Shown here: piece by piece, positions 36,401 to 46,770 of the stretch
How positions within the stretch are numbered: the first letter of the stretch is position 1
Layout of the letters: every line of letters starts with the position of its first letter
Origin: Colwellia sp. Arc7-635
GTDB lineage: Bacteria > Pseudomonadota > Gammaproteobacteria > Enterobacterales > Alteromonadaceae
Assembly: GCF_003971255.1 (NCBI RefSeq)
Contig: NZ_CP034660.1
Span: 558,001 to 622,000 of the forward strand
Direction: 5' to 3'
Length of the DNA stretch: 64,000 bases
Made by a program: the position numbers and the translations under genes
The notes under the pieces: model-generated
What the model saw: the letters and a program-made list of their open reading frames with translations, nothing else
The model's database searches: none
Told to the model about the DNA's origin: nothing

Positions 36401-37330
36401 ACTCGCAGTATGCGAACCATGTCCGCCGTAATCTTCACCGTTTTTAGCTGGAGGAGTATCACCAAATATTTCAGTATCATCGTAGTTGTCAGTTACTGAA
36501 GCATAAGAGCGCACACCAATTAATTTATCATTACACATTGAAGCAAAGTCGCCAGCACAATCACCAACGTATACACCAGCACCCCAAGGGTTAGTATGGT
36601 CGTAGCCATCGCCACCAACATCAGCAAATGAAGCATGGTCTGAGTTAACACCACTATCGATCACACCGATAATAACACCTTCACCCATGTTTATAGCAGT
36701 AGGGCCTTCACCTTCCCATACTTCTGTAGCGCCAATGTGAGTTGGGCCAGTATCAGTATCCATTTGTTCCATGCGTTCACGTTCAACAAATGCAACACCG
36801 CTAATAGTTGCTAACTTTGCAGCTTCAGCTTGTGTTAAACGTAAAGCAACACCATTGAAGGCATTTTTATAGGTATAAACAACTTCGGCGTTTTTACCTA
36901 TTTTACCAGCAGCTTGCGAAAGAAATTCTTGTTGTTTACTGGCAAGAAAATTAGTGTATTGAACTGCTTCTTTCGATTTAGTATCCAAGCGTAATTCATC
37001 ACGAACTTGTTGTGATGACATTTTGCTTTTTGCTAATTTAGCGAATAACTCTTTTTTAGCTATTCTAGGGTTTGTTGCGGCAAGTCCTGCAATGCTACCG
37101 TCATAAGTAGCTAAGGCCATATCGTTCAAGCGAACAATATAAGTATATTTTCCTGCTGCCAAATCCGTTTCAAAAAAGAACTTTTGAACAGCTGCATTGC
37201 TTACTGAAGCTTTGGTTTTATCAGTTGCTACTGCAGGAATTGATTGACGAGCATCATCAATACTTGCCATTGAACTTAATGAAACAGACATTAATGCTGT
37301 CGATACAGCTAATGCGACTTTATTTCTCAC
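33479..37330 (-). CDS. S8 family serine protease with PA, PKD-like and GlyGly-CTERM regions
   Basis: A 1283-residue secreted subtilase. In order: signal peptide (cleaved near SMA), I9-type propeptide (YIVRLNDMALATYDG to about 185), and a catalytic domain with Asp225 (IGVIDSGVNSDH), His304 (GGHGSHTA) and Ser654 (GTSMSAPH). A PA insert of about 130 residues separates His and Ser. Beta-sandwich regions follow, with a PKD-like domain near 1160-1250 (DGSVSSDENGDTLTYSWVQL). The C-terminus is SSGGSFGWLMLLL plus TRRKKV, a GlyGly-CTERM tail processed by rhombosortase. Such proteins are exported by type II secretion, whose genes lie 2 kb away. The 515 bases upstream hold only its promoter. Confidence 0.95.
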   Translation of the reverse strand: MRNKVALAVSTALMSVSLSSMASIDDARQSIPAVATDKTKASVSNAAVQKFFFETDLAAGKYTYIVRLNDMALATYDGSIAGLAATNPRIAKKELFAKLAKSKMSSQQVRDELRLDTKSKEAVQYTNFLASKQQEFLSQAAGKIGKNAEVVYTYKNAFNGVALRLTQAEAAKLATISGVAFVERERMEQMDTDTGPTHIGATEVWEGEGPTAINMGEGVIIGVIDSGVNSDHASFADVGGDGYDHTNPWGAGVYVGDCAGDFASMCNDKLIGVRSYASVTDNYDDTEIFGDTPPAKNGEDYGGHGSHTASTSGGNIIMNVPLVSGDNGKAQSDGIVNEAFSFTQISGVAPHANIVAYQICNPGGTGDKYSGCPGAAIIAALDDAVKDGVDVLNYSISGGGNPWTSATELGFLAAQEAGIFSAVSAGNDGPEAFTTSKNAPWYTIVGASTHGRTLDSFVTFNDEEYLFIAGTGPVIGEVFSGAPVAAIDVEPANFTGCSAFAADAFKDSMALISRGGCGFLAKVTNAAAAGATSVVVYNNNTANEDEVIAMGALETSTTPAVMVSLKSGTAILADLAANPAMTLTVDPAIKVTVAKGDDMADFSSRGPNLTVPDIMTPSVTAPGVSIYAAYADEQYGHDVTGTSPADFNFLQGTSMSAPHTSGAGAVLKSAHPTWTPDNIRSALMLTATTDVRKEDGKTDADVFDMGSGSIRVNLATDTGLIMDETFANYMRANPAVAGVPSSLNIPSMAATKCIDTCTWTRTFTATKDASWVVTANTPTTGTEAAPIASKMKLTATPASFDIKAGETKTITVTADVTEAEANVWNFGDVTLTSAGIPDARLPVLVQAAGNNLPTQMSVVANRADGSITYSGLKSVDLTGALTAKAYEAKVIQENTLEVTDGDLDFFTITFDDVVPQAVFTTSSDEAPDADLRILDSTFTNIGSSGSSTSNEIVSFTNLPADTYYVVVDAFTASAPGATDKVDVKVLTTEFSDDSISETMTVALTQNEKDFDLTLNWTGAENTAGLIEVADADSSVSLPWSIVLGEADITVVATDDLVAGSQTMTPGVANRVSFDIEPNFTNEDKVYTLTADVTAGQEIANVDNDGVVTENTVTWSITRAVGESTEMLSVGFDLIPRTASMNNEINLTNTLGSDTIETAYSFGVVEVAPVAKIAGLVTTSEGNTVTVDGSVSSDENGDTLTYSWVQLSGTPVSFDATAASFSFEAPKVSKDETISFELTVNDGNGNTSSASASASIVNEKSSGGSFGWLMLLLTPMLFTRRKKV

Positions 37331-37845
37331 GGATAATCTCCTTGGCGCTTAGGTGCGCACTTTATTATTTTTTAGCTAATAGAGCAGTTATGAATATATG
37401 TTATTAGCTAGTTTATATTTTTTATTCTCAAAGCTTAATATTTAAGGCAACTTCAAAAATTCGCAAAAAATGCGAGGCCTAAACATAGCAACATGTAAAG
37501 ATAATGTAAATGACTTGTCAGTAAAGGTTTGACTAAATTTTAAATTCTATCTTTAAAGTGGAAAATTGTATTTACAGTAGCGGTGCTTTTTATTACGAAA
37601 GATGACTTTCTTTGAAAATTTGATGAAGGTAAGGCAAGTTTAAAGTGAGAAAGGTGTATTCTTGACTCGAATAATTTTGTGATCTACTTTTTCGTCAAGG
37701 AATAGTGATAAATATAAGGCATAAAGTTTATAACCCACATATTTTAATTTATACACTCAAAAATTAGGCACTTATTAACCATTTGAATAAAGTATCGGGC
37801 ATTGAAAGACTTGGCTTAGAGTACTACCCCCAAGCCAAAAGTAGG

Positions 37846-38709
37846 TTAGTGCGTTTTATCGTTAATGAATTGTTCAAGTTGAGGACGTTCAAACTTGTAG
37901 GTTGTAATACAATAATCACAAGTCATTGAAACACTACCTTGTTCGACAAGAATGCTTTCAAGTTCGCTCGGTGCAATTTGAGAAATAGCACTTAAGCACT
38001 TTTCTTCAGAACAGCTGCATTTGTAAGTCACTGCCTGAGGTTCGAATAGTCGAACTTCTTCTTGATGATATAATCGATAAAGCAGATCTTCAGTCGCTAA
38101 TGAAAATATTTCTTCAGGTTTTATGGTATTAGTTAATTGACACAGGTGTTCAAAGTCAGCTTGTTGTTGCTCTTTATCACCCGCATCTGGTAGTAATTGA
38201 ATTAAACTACCTGCAACCTGTGAAGTTTCTTCGTCGCTATAAAGCCATATTTTAGTCGGTATTTGCTCTGAAACTTCAAAATAGTGTGCTAAACATCCTG
38301 CTAAAGTGTCTTGCTCAAGTGCTACAACACCTTGATATGGTTCGCCATTACTTGGACGTATCGTAATAACCATATTACCTTTGCCGATCAAATCTTTTAA
38401 TTTGGTGGCATCAGTTTCGCCTGCCATACGAGCAATTCCGCGCATTTCTTGCAGGTTATTACCATTAACAGCCATGTAACCTACAGGACCATCGCCTTGT
38501 AATTGCACGGCTATTTCACCTTCAAATTTTAGTGTTGCCGTTAACAGGCATGTTGCTGCAACTAGTTCACCTAATAATTGCTTTACACCTAGAGGGTAGT
38601 CATGTGCGGCGACAATTTCTTGGAAGGTTGTGCTTAAATTAACCAATTCGCCTCGGGCGTGGAGGTTATCAAATAAATAGCGATTTAAGACATCTTTTTG
38701 CATGGTCAC
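37846..38709 (-). CDS. hslO: Redox-regulated chaperone Hsp33
   Basis: A 287-residue holdase activated by oxidation. The N-terminal substrate-binding domain has LLGELVAATCLLTATLKFEG, and the C-terminal redox switch has CSC (in YKCSCSEEKC) and CDYC in MTCDYCITTYKF, the zinc-binding CxC-x-CxxC arrangement that forms disulfides under oxidative heat stress. A GTG start is used in my call because AGGA lies 8 bases before it; an ATG two codons later is possible. It is the second gene of the hslR-hslO operon (4-base gap). Confidence 0.95.
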   Translation of the reverse strand: MTMQKDVLNRYLFDNLHARGELVNLSTTFQEIVAAHDYPLGVKQLLGELVAATCLLTATLKFEGEIAVQLQGDGPVGYMAVNGNNLQEMRGIARMAGETDATKLKDLIGKGNMVITIRPSNGEPYQGVVALEQDTLAGCLAHYFEVSEQIPTKIWLYSDEETSQVAGSLIQLLPDAGDKEQQQADFEHLCQLTNTIKPEEIFSLATEDLLYRLYHQEEVRLFEPQAVTYKCSCSEEKCLSAISQIAPSELESILVEQGSVSMTCDYCITTYKFERPQLEQFINDKTH

Positions 38710-38712
38710 TGT

Positions 38713-39126
38713 TTATATCCTTTCTTTTAAGTGCCGAATTTGTCGGCGTTGTTTCTTATCGGGTTTAGTGTCACTGGCCGGACTGAGTAAAATACCCTGC
38801 TTGCGAGCTAAGCTATTTTTTTCACGAGTTTCTATACTTTCGAGTGTTTCCTCATAAAGTGTTTGAGCAAATGCTGCATCACGACGCTTATCTGCTAGTA
38901 CCTTTACAATAACTTGTTTTTCTTCAAAGCCTTGTCTAATGGTAATACGATCGCCTAAAGCAACCGTTTTTCCTGACTTACTACGTTGGCCATTATAAAA
39001 AACTTTACCACCGTCAATCATCTGTTTTGCAATTGCACGAGTTTTATAAAAGCGTGCGGCCCAGAGCCACTTATCTAAGCGGGTTGACAGCTTGCTTTCA
39101 GCATCATTATCGTTAGATTTAGTCAT
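38713..39126 (-). CDS. hslR: Ribosome-associated heat shock protein Hsp15
   Basis: A 137-residue S4-domain protein that binds free 50S subunits carrying a stalled nascent chain and helps recycle them. The S4 fold is at about residues 14-75 (RLDKWLWAARFYKTRAIAKQ, then FYNGQRSKSGKTVALGD), with a basic C-terminus (KPDKKQRRQIRHLKER). The hslR-hslO order matches enterobacteria, where yrfG precedes them. Here yrfG and nudE lie on the far side of the gsp operon. Confidence 0.95.
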   Translation of the reverse strand: MTKSNDNDAESKLSTRLDKWLWAARFYKTRAIAKQMIDGGKVFYNGQRSKSGKTVALGDRITIRQGFEEKQVIVKVLADKRRDAAFAQTLYEETLESIETREKNSLARKQGILLSPASDTKPDKKQRRQIRHLKERI

Positions 39127-39327
39127 TGCTTTACTTTTACTCTATGTAGGTGGTATAAAATTGTCGAAAGTTAACATAACACCAATATATACGCCAGTTT
39201 GATTATATTTGTTTACATTTTTTTAACTTATTCTTGTTAAAAGGTAATATGACGTCTTGTTGCTAAGCGTTAGGTCAAGTATCATCAAAGTGAATTGAAA
39301 TTTCCAGATAATAAAAAATTATAAAAA

Positions 39328-40278
39328 ATGTCTTTAGCGAATAATCTATCAAGCGTGTTTGAACAGCTCTCTAAGCTCCCCCAAAAAAGAATTACTCAGG
39401 TAATTATTCTGGTGTTACTTAGTTATATCGCCTATTTGTGTGCGCAACTTACTTGGTTAGGTTTGTCAGAATCGAATCATAACCCTAATTTACAATTACA
39501 GACCTCATCTTCAGTTTCATCCTCATCTTCAAAGCAAGTGAAGGTAAAAGATATTCAATCGCTTAATCTCTTTGGTGCTTTTTCTCAAAACAGACAAGAA
39601 AAAGTTGAAGAAGTTGTTATCGAAGATGCCCCTGAAACACGTTTGAAATTAATTTTAACCGGTGTTGTTGCCAGTAGTGATAAAGCAACTGCCGCTGCTG
39701 TTATTGAAAGTTCAGGCAAACAAGAAACCTACAGTGTTGGTGAAAACATTAAAGGTACGCGAGCCGTATTAGAAAATGTTTTTAATGACCGTGTAATATT
39801 AAAAGTGTCAGGTCGTTTAGAAACGTTAATGTTTGAAGGCTTAGTATTTGACAAAAATGTGCAGCCTATGAATGTAAAAAGTAATAAGCCACAGCCGACC
39901 AAGTCTTCTCGGATAAGAGCTAATTCTCCTGATGTTCTTGATCAACGAAATAATAAATCATTAACTCAAACAACCAAGTCGCTGCAAAAGCAATTAGATG
40001 CTGACCCAGGGAAGATCACGGATTATTTGAAAATTTCACCGAAACGCGTCAATGGCAAAATTGCGGGTTACCAATTAATGCCAGGAAAAGATCCAACTTT
40101 TTTCCAAACTGCTGGTCTCAAGTCAGGTGATGTTGCCGTACAAATGAATGGTTTTGATTTAACTGCGCCAAGAGAAGCTGCTCAGGCGTTAAAATCTTTA
40201 AAAGAAGAACGCGAAATTTCGCTGTTACTAGATCGTAACGGCGACATGACAGAAATACTTTTCAGTATTAATAATTAG
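39328..40278 (+). CDS. gspC: Type II secretion protein GspC
   Basis: The inner-membrane clamp protein linking the secretin to the pseudopilus platform. 316 residues: one transmembrane helix (about 22-45), a Ser-rich periplasmic linker, the homology-region domain with RLKLILTGVVASSDKATAAAVIE and TYSVGENIKG, and a C-terminal PDZ domain (LKSGDVAVQMNGFDLTAP, about 255-310). It is first of the twelve-gene gsp operon. No good ribosome-binding site precedes the ATG. The promoter is probably in 39127-39300, shared with the divergent hslR-hslO. Confidence 0.95.
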   Translation: MSLANNLSSVFEQLSKLPQKRITQVIILVLLSYIAYLCAQLTWLGLSESNHNPNLQLQTSSSVSSSSSKQVKVKDIQSLNLFGAFSQNRQEKVEEVVIEDAPETRLKLILTGVVASSDKATAAAVIESSGKQETYSVGENIKGTRAVLENVFNDRVILKVSGRLETLMFEGLVFDKNVQPMNVKSNKPQPTKSSRIRANSPDVLDQRNNKSLTQTTKSLQKQLDADPGKITDYLKISPKRVNGKIAGYQLMPGKDPTFFQTAGLKSGDVAVQMNGFDLTAPREAAQALKSLKEEREISLLLDRNGDMTEILFSINN

Positions 40279-40295
40279 AATAAAAGGAATAATAC

Positions 40296-42389
40296 ATGCG
40301 CAAATTATTAAGCGCACCTTGGTATAAGCGAAGCCTTACCGGGGTTGTTACTGCAGTTTTACTCAATAGTGTTTTGCTCTCTACTCATTTGAGTGCCGCG
40401 GAATACTCACCTAATTTCAAAGGTACTGAAATTGCGGAATTTATTAATATAGTTGGTAAAAATTTAAGAAAAACCATGATCGTTGATCCCAACGTACGTG
40501 GCAAAGTTAATGTTCGTAGTTATGACTTGTTAACTGAGAAACAATATTACCAATTCTTCTTAAATGTTTTAGAAGTGTATGGCTTTTCCGCTGTTGAGAT
40601 GGAAAACAATATTGTTAAAATTATTCGTAATAAAGATGCAAAAACGTCTTCAATTCCAGTAGTGGGTAATGAAAACCCAGGTTCTGGTGATGAAATGGTG
40701 ACGCGTGTTGTAGAAGTTAAAAATGTGACGGTTCGTGAACTTACGCCATTGCTACGTCAACTATCAGACCAAGCGGGTGGTGGTAATGTAGTTAACTACG
40801 ATCCCGCTAACGTTATTATGTTAACCGGTACGGCTGCTGTGGTTAATCGCTTAGTACAAATTATTGAGCGCGTTGATAAAGCGGGCGACCAAGACGTACA
40901 AATTATTAGTCTTAAATATGCTTCGGCAGGTGAAATGGTCCGTATTATCGAAGCCATGAATAAGTCGACTCAAGGTAAGGGTACTGGAACTCCAACCTTC
41001 TTAATTCCTAAAATTGTTGCTGATGAACGTACTAATAGTGTAATTGTTAGTGGTGAAGTGAAAGCTCGTGAGCGTGTTGCTAGATTAGTTTCACGTTTAG
41101 ACAGCGAGTTGGAATCAAATGGTAATACCCGTGTTTATCATTTGAAATACGCAAAATCAGAAGATATGGTCAAGGTATTACAAGGTGTTAGTGAGTCTAT
41201 TGAAGCGGATTCTTCCAGCGCAAGCTCATCATCTAAAAAGAGCAAAACAAGAAATGTCAGTATTGATGCCCATGAAGATACCAATACGTTGGTTATCACG
41301 GCTCAACCCGATATGTTACGTTCACTTGAAGCGGTTATACGCCAATTAGATATTCGTCGAGCACAAGTACTCATTGAAGCGATTATCGTTGAAGTATTTG
41401 AAGGTGACGGTGTTAATTTAGGTGTGCAGTGGTATCACGAGTCTGGTGCTATGTCGCAATTTACCAATGGCGTTACGCCAATAAGTTCGATTGCAGCAGC
41501 GGGTGAAGCAGCTAAAACAACAACAGGCGATATAGTTCCCGCCGTATATTCTTCGGAAACGGGTAATTTGATTAGTGCTGAATATACAAAAAATGATATA
41601 GAGGGCGACTATAGCTTGGCTGCTCAAGTATTAGGTTCAGTAAGTGGCACTTTGTTTGGTATTGTGAAGAACGATTGGGGCGCAATCATTCAAGCCGTAA
41701 GTTCTGATACTAATTCCAACTTACTCTCTACACCAAGTATTACAACGCTGGACAATGAAGAAGCTTACTTTATTGTTGGTCAAGAGGTGCCTATTATCAC
41801 GGGCTCTGCAACGGGAACCAATAATAGCAATCCATTCCAAACGGTTGAACGTCAAGAAATTGGTATTAAGTTGAAGGTAACACCACAAATTAACGAAGGT
41901 AGTGGTGTGCAGTTAACTATCGAGCAAGAAGTTTCTTCTGTAAGCGGCGCAACCGGTGTTGATATCTCAATTAATAAACGTGAAATTAAAACCACGGTAA
42001 TGGCAGATGATGGCGCAACCGTTATTTTAGGCGGTTTGATTGATGAAGACGTGCAAGAAAGTGTACAAAAAGTACCATTGCTTGGCGATATCCCAATTAT
42101 AGGTCACTTATTTAAATCAACGAGTAACACTAAGCGTAAGCGTAATTTGATGGTGTTTTTACGTCCGACCATTGTTCGTGACGGCAAGTTGATGAATGAC
42201 TTGAGTAAAGAGAAATACAACTATATTCGTGCGCTAGAAATTGAAAAGAAAGCGGCCGGTTTAGAGTTAATGTCTGATGAAAAGCTACCAATTTTGCCAG
42301 CATGGAACGATCAATTATCATTACCACCATCGTTTGATGAATATATGGAAAAGCGTGCTGAAGAAAAATCATCGGATAAAAGCGAATAG
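40296..42389 (+). CDS. gspD: Type II secretion outer-membrane secretin GspD
   Basis: The channel-forming secretin, 697 residues. It has a signal peptide (cleavage near LSAA), an N0 domain ([20 protein letters not shown]), three N1-N3 repeats of the KH-like type and the C-terminal secretin domain ending [16 protein letters not shown] and [14 protein letters not shown] Ser/Lys-rich insertion lies in N3 (near residues 305-315). AAGGA stands about 7 bases before the ATG. GspD follows gspC by 17 bases and precedes gspE by 2 bases. Confidence 0.97.
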   Translation: MRKLLSAPWYKRSLTGVVTAVLLNSVLLSTHLSAAEYSPNFKGTEIAEFINIVGKNLRKTMIVDPNVRGKVNVRSYDLLTEKQYYQFFLNVLEVYGFSAVEMENNIVKIIRNKDAKTSSIPVVGNENPGSGDEMVTRVVEVKNVTVRELTPLLRQLSDQAGGGNVVNYDPANVIMLTGTAAVVNRLVQIIERVDKAGDQDVQIISLKYASAGEMVRIIEAMNKSTQGKGTGTPTFLIPKIVADERTNSVIVSGEVKARERVARLVSRLDSELESNGNTRVYHLKYAKSEDMVKVLQGVSESIEADSSSASSSSKKSKTRNVSIDAHEDTNTLVITAQPDMLRSLEAVIRQLDIRRAQVLIEAIIVEVFEGDGVNLGVQWYHESGAMSQFTNGVTPISSIAAAGEAAKTTTGDIVPAVYSSETGNLISAEYTKNDIEGDYSLAAQVLGSVSGTLFGIVKNDWGAIIQAVSSDTNSNLLSTPSITTLDNEEAYFIVGQEVPIITGSATGTNNSNPFQTVERQEIGIKLKVTPQINEGSGVQLTIEQEVSSVSGATGVDISINKREIKTTVMADDGATVILGGLIDEDVQESVQKVPLLGDIPIIGHLFKSTSNTKRKRNLMVFLRPTIVRDGKLMNDLSKEKYNYIRALEIEKKAAGLELMSDEKLPILPAWNDQLSLPPSFDEYMEKRAEEKSSDKSE

Positions 42390-42391
42390 CC

Positions 42392-43963
42392 ATGAGTGAT
42401 ATCGATCCACAAACGCAGGCGTTCGTTGCGGCAAGTGAAACAGCAGCCGTTAATGATGAATTGTTAACGTTAGTAGAAAATGACGTGCAAGAGGGTATTC
42501 GTTACCGTTTACCTTTTGGTTTTGCCAAGCGCCATAGTGTATTAGTAGAAAATAATGACGGTGCATTGCGTTTAGTTTGCACCGACTTACTCGCTGCTAA
42601 TATTCTATTGGAAGTGCGTCGCGTGCTGAAAGCGCCATTTACTATTGAAGTAAAAAGCGCTGAACAGTTTGAACAAATGCTGACAATTGCTTATCAACGT
42701 GACTCTTCCGAAGCACAACAGATGATGGAAGACATTGGTAATGAGGTTGATTTATATTCCCTTGCCGATGAAATGACCGTTACCGAAGATTTGCTAGAAA
42801 ACGAAGATGACGCGCCGATTATTAAGTTAATCAATGCCATGTTAAGTGAAGCCATCAAAGAGAACGCCTCTGATATTCACATTGAAACATTTGAGCAAGC
42901 GCTACAAATTCGTTTTCGTGTTGATGGTGTTTTACGTGAAGTTTTAAAACCGAACCGTAAATTAGCTTCGCTATTGGTTTCGCGTATCAAAGTTATGTCA
43001 AAACTCGACATTGCCGAAAAACGTATTCCACAAGATGGTCGTATATCACTAAGAATAGCGGGTCGCGCTGTTGATGTTCGCGTTTCAACGATGCCAACAG
43101 GCCATGGTGAACGTGTGGTTTTACGTTTATTAGACAAAAACTCAACACGATTAGATTTACAAGACTTGGGCATGACCGATGGTAACCGAGCACGTTTTTC
43201 AGAGTTAATTGAAAAACCGCATGGCATAATTTTAGTCACTGGGCCTACTGGCTCGGGTAAAAGTACCACTTTGTATGCAGGTTTAAGCCAAATTGATAGT
43301 AAAGAACGTAATATACTGACCGTTGAAGACCCTATCGAGTATGCGATTGAAGGTATCGGCCAAACCCAAGTTAACACCAAAGTAGACATGACTTTTGCGC
43401 GCGGTTTACGTGCCATACTGCGTCAAGATCCTGATGTTGTCATGGTCGGTGAAATTCGAGATTTAGAAACGGCTCAAATTGGCGTACAAGCGAGTTTGAC
43501 CGGTCACTTAGTATTATCAACACTACATACTAACTCAGCCGCTGGTGCGATAACTCGTATGGAAGATATGGGCGTTGAACCCTTTTTACTTTCATCAAGT
43601 TTACTCGGTGTGTTAGCGCAACGGTTAGTGCGAACATTATGTCCGCATTGTCGTGAGTGTTGTCCAACAACAGCAGAAGAACGCAAATTGTTGCAATTGG
43701 ATGATGACGATCAATCGCCAATTTTTAGAGCGGTTGGTTGCGTGGAATGTAGCTTTAAAGGCTATCGTGGTCGAACCGGTATTCATGAGTTAATTGTGGT
43801 GGATGATAAAGTACGTGAATTGATTCATAACGGTAAAGGTGAACAAGTGATTGAGAAATTTATCCGTAAATCTACACCGAGTATCCGTCGTGATGGTTTT
43901 GATAAAGTCATGCGCGGTGAAACCACCATTGAAGAAGTATTACGTGTAACGCGTGAAGACTAA
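42392..43963 (+). CDS. gspE: Type II secretion ATPase GspE
   Basis: The cytoplasmic hexameric ATPase powering pseudopilus assembly, 523 residues. The N-terminal domain binds GspL. The core has the Asp box (ENASDIHIE), Walker [11 protein letters not shown] (about 290), Walker [14 protein letters not shown], and a tetracysteine zinc site (CPHCRECC ... CVEC) typical of GspE. Length and order fit the family. It is co-transcribed with gspD; gspF follows after 91 bases with no terminator visible. Confidence 0.97.
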   Translation: MSDIDPQTQAFVAASETAAVNDELLTLVENDVQEGIRYRLPFGFAKRHSVLVENNDGALRLVCTDLLAANILLEVRRVLKAPFTIEVKSAEQFEQMLTIAYQRDSSEAQQMMEDIGNEVDLYSLADEMTVTEDLLENEDDAPIIKLINAMLSEAIKENASDIHIETFEQALQIRFRVDGVLREVLKPNRKLASLLVSRIKVMSKLDIAEKRIPQDGRISLRIAGRAVDVRVSTMPTGHGERVVLRLLDKNSTRLDLQDLGMTDGNRARFSELIEKPHGIILVTGPTGSGKSTTLYAGLSQIDSKERNILTVEDPIEYAIEGIGQTQVNTKVDMTFARGLRAILRQDPDVVMVGEIRDLETAQIGVQASLTGHLVLSTLHTNSAAGAITRMEDMGVEPFLLSSSLLGVLAQRLVRTLCPHCRECCPTTAEERKLLQLDDDDQSPIFRAVGCVECSFKGYRGRTGIHELIVVDDKVRELIHNGKGEQVIEKFIRKSTPSIRRDGFDKVMRGETTIEEVLRVTRED

Positions 43964-44054
43964 CGAGTACAAAGGCGCTGTTTTTACAACCGCGCCAAGG
44001 GCTATAGCTCAATAACTATCGCCCGATAACTAGGTATAGATTAAATTGTAAATT

Positions 44055-45278
44055 ATGGCAGCATTTGATTATCAGGCAGTAGACAGCCGAGGCAAAAATA
44101 AGAAAGGGGTTATCGAGGGCGATACACCCAGACATGTGCGCAATTTACTACGTGAACAGGGCTTAATGCCGACTGAGGTCACGCCATGTTTACAAAAAAA
44201 TAAAAAAGAAACCAAAAAGTCTATTTTTAGTGCCAGTAAAAAGATATCGGCAACAGAATTAGCGTTAATTACCCGTCAACTTGCAACGCTGGTTGAGTCA
44301 GGGCTGCCAATAGAAGAATCTCTAATGGCAGTTGGCGAGCAGTGTGAAAAAAATTCTTTAAAAAGTATGATCATGGCCGTGCGCACGAAAGTGACGGAAG
44401 GCTACGGTTTAGCTGAAAGTATGGCTGAGTTCCCACAAGTGTTTAATCGCTTGTTTCGTGCCATGGTGGCTGCAGGTGAAAAGTCAGGCCATCTCGATAA
44501 AGTGCTAGACCGTTTAGCTGATTACACCGAGCAACGCCAACAATTGCGCTCTCAGCTTATTCAAGCGTTAGTTTATCCCATCATTATGACAGTGGTTGCA
44601 ACCGGTGTTATTGCAATATTATTGACCGCCGTAGTACCTAAGATTGTTGGACAATTCGAACACATGGGCGCTAATTTACCCGCGACTACTAAGTTCTTAA
44701 TCGCCAGTAGTGATTTTCTTCGTGATTATGGTTTAGCGCTGGTGCTTATGGTTGCCGTGTTAATGATAATCTGGTCTCAATTATTGAAAAAAGACAGTTT
44801 CAGGTTTGCCTTTCATCAGAAGTTTCTGGCTATACCCGGCATTGGTAAAGTTGCTAAAAGTGTTAACACCGCCAGATTTGCCCGTACCTTGAGTATTTTA
44901 ACTGCCAGTGCAGTGCCACTATTAGAGAGTATGAAAATATCAGGTGAGGTGTTAGACAATTTATATATTAAGAAAAGCGTTCAAGAGTCGGCTGATAAAG
45001 TCAGAGAAGGCGCAAGTTTACGTGTGTCATTAGAGCAAACGAAGTTGTTTCCTCCCATGATGTTACATATGATCGCCAGTGGTGAAAAAAGTGGTCAACT
45101 TGAACATATGCTAGGACGAGCCGCAGATAACCAAGATCGTGAGTTTGAAGCCATTGTGAATATCTCACTAAAAGCTTTTGAACCTGCGTTAATGGTGGTG
45201 ATGGCTGGTATTGTATTATTTATCGTTATGGCTATTTTACAGCCAATTCTTCAGTTAAATACGTTAATAGGAAGTTAG
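44055..45278 (+). CDS. gspF: Type II secretion inner-membrane platform protein GspF
   Basis: 407 residues with a cytoplasmic N-terminal start MAAFDYQAVDSRGKNKKGV and two GspF repeats (ISATELALITRQLATLVESG... and FARTLSILTASAVPLLESMK). Three transmembrane helices lie around 170-195, 220-240 and 375-398. It couples GspE to pseudopilin assembly. gspG begins 2 bases after the stop. Confidence 0.97.
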   Translation: MAAFDYQAVDSRGKNKKGVIEGDTPRHVRNLLREQGLMPTEVTPCLQKNKKETKKSIFSASKKISATELALITRQLATLVESGLPIEESLMAVGEQCEKNSLKSMIMAVRTKVTEGYGLAESMAEFPQVFNRLFRAMVAAGEKSGHLDKVLDRLADYTEQRQQLRSQLIQALVYPIIMTVVATGVIAILLTAVVPKIVGQFEHMGANLPATTKFLIASSDFLRDYGLALVLMVAVLMIIWSQLLKKDSFRFAFHQKFLAIPGIGKVAKSVNTARFARTLSILTASAVPLLESMKISGEVLDNLYIKKSVQESADKVREGASLRVSLEQTKLFPPMMLHMIASGEKSGQLEHMLGRAADNQDREFEAIVNISLKAFEPALMVVMAGIVLFIVMAILQPILQLNTLIGS

Positions 45279-45280
45279 AA

Positions 45281-45715
45281 ATGAAAGCAGTAAGAAATAT
45301 TCGAGGTTTTACCCTGTTAGAAGTTATGGTTGTTATTGTTATTTTGGGTATTTTAGCCAGTATGGTGGTACCAAATCTAATTGGCAGTCAAGAACGAGCG
45401 AACGTGCAAAAGGCGATTTCAGACATTACTGCTTTAGAAACGTCATTAAGCATGTACAAAATGGACAACTATAAGTACCCAAGCACTGAACAAGGACTTG
45501 AGTCATTAGTGGCTGAAACTGACATTGAACCAGCGCCACGTCGTTTTCCTGAAGGCGGTTATGTAAAACGTTTACCTAACGACCCGTGGGGCAGTGAATA
45601 TCAATTATTAAATCCAGGAGAGCACAGCTCTATGGACGTATTTTCAATGGGACCAGATGGTGAAGCTGGTACCGATGATGATATTGGTAACTGGAACCTT
45701 GGCGATTATCAATAA
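45281..45715 (+). CDS. gspG: Major pseudopilin GspG
   Basis: 144 residues. The prepilin signal is short and basic with cleavage before FTLLEVMVV (Gly-Phe site, Glu5 present), followed by the hydrophobic N-terminal helix. C-terminal Ca2+-binding loop residues are preserved (FSMGPDGEAGTDDDIGNW), matching the structural calcium site of GspG. It forms the body of the pseudopilus. The prepilin peptidase (gspO/pilD) needed for processing is not in the window. Confidence 0.97.
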   Translation: MKAVRNIRGFTLLEVMVVIVILGILASMVVPNLIGSQERANVQKAISDITALETSLSMYKMDNYKYPSTEQGLESLVAETDIEPAPRRFPEGGYVKRLPNDPWGSEYQLLNPGEHSSMDVFSMGPDGEAGTDDDIGNWNLGDYQ

Positions 45716-45755
45716 TCACAGATTGTTGATAACAGATAAGTAATAATTGACTATT

Positions 45756-46388
45756 ATGCAGCTTAACCAAAGCGGTTTTCTTACTCGAAAACAGCGTCCT
45801 CAATCGGGATTTACCCTAATCGAAGTGATGCTTGTTATCGTACTGATTGGCCTTATGGTGTCTGCGGTACAATTTACCTTTTCTAGTAGTAAACCAGAGC
45901 AAGTTTTACAACAAAACAGTGCCCGCTTTGCGGGCATTTTTGACGTTGCAGCCGAGTATGGTCTGTTAAATAATGTCGAACTAGGGCTTTTTGTTAAAGA
46001 AAATAGTTATCAGTTTTTAGGATACGATGGCGTTAGTTGGTCACCGATTGCTGATAATCCACTATTTGAAGAGTTTACTTTACCTGAAGGTATTGGAATT
46101 ACTCTACAACTTGATGATTTACCGATAGACGAACCCATTTTATTCGATTCATCTTTATTAATTAACGAAGATGATGAAGACAGCTTTACTGATGACGAAG
46201 ATGAAGAGAAGAAAATTATTCCACAAGTTTATATTCTCTCAGGCGGTGAAATAACGCCGTTTAGCTTAACGTTTTCATTTGCTGAGTTCGCTTTTGATGA
46301 AGACGACAATGTTAGCTTTAAAGTATCAGGCATATATAGTTCACCGTTAACGATAGAAGGACCTTTATCTGATGCTAACAATCGTTAA
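45756..46388 (+). CDS. gspH: Minor pseudopilin GspH
   Basis: 210 residues with prepilin cleavage before FTLIEVMLVIVL after a longer leader (about 19 residues). The globular domain has an acidic insert (DDEDEEKK near residue 155) longer than in most GspH. A TTG three codons upstream is also possible; neither start has a clear ribosome-binding site. The gene overlaps gspI by 17 bases. Confidence 0.92.
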   Translation: MQLNQSGFLTRKQRPQSGFTLIEVMLVIVLIGLMVSAVQFTFSSSKPEQVLQQNSARFAGIFDVAAEYGLLNNVELGLFVKENSYQFLGYDGVSWSPIADNPLFEEFTLPEGIGITLQLDDLPIDEPILFDSSLLINEDDEDSFTDDEDEEKKIIPQVYILSGGEITPFSLTFSFAEFAFDEDDNVSFKVSGIYSSPLTIEGPLSDANNR

Positions 46389-46770
46389 TCGTACTATAAA
46401 ACAATGTCAAAAAGGCTTTACCTTAATTGAGGTAATGTTGGCGATGGCGGTATTTTCTATTGCTGGTATCGCTATTTTAGGTACTGCAGACACTAACGCC
46501 CGAAACTTAGGTTATTTAGAGAGTAAAATTGTCGCAAGTTGGGTCGCATCAAATCAGTTAGTAGAAATTACATTAGATACCTCATGGCCACCAAAAAATA
46601 ATAAAAAAGGTAAAGTAGAACTCGCCGGACAAGAATGGTTTTGGCAGCAAAAAGTTGAGAAAACTACAGATAAAAATCTACGTTCTATCGTGATGGAAGT
46701 TCGACTTGATGAAAAAGACTCATCGGCTCTGGCTACGCTAGTCACCTATATTGCTAAGCAACAACCATGA
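46372..46770 (+). CDS. gspI: Minor pseudopilin GspI
   Basis: 132 residues, prepilin leader ending QKG before FTLIEVMLAMAVFS. Together with GspJ and GspK it forms the pseudopilus tip complex. The C-terminal domain has WWxQ-like WFWQQKVEKTTD. Its start lies within the gspH end, and its stop overlaps the gspJ ATG by 4 bases, so translation is coupled. Confidence 0.95.
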   Translation: MLTIVNRTIKQCQKGFTLIEVMLAMAVFSIAGIAILGTADTNARNLGYLESKIVASWVASNQLVEITLDTSWPPKNNKKGKVELAGQEWFWQQKVEKTTDKNLRSIVMEVRLDEKDSSALATLVTYIAKQQP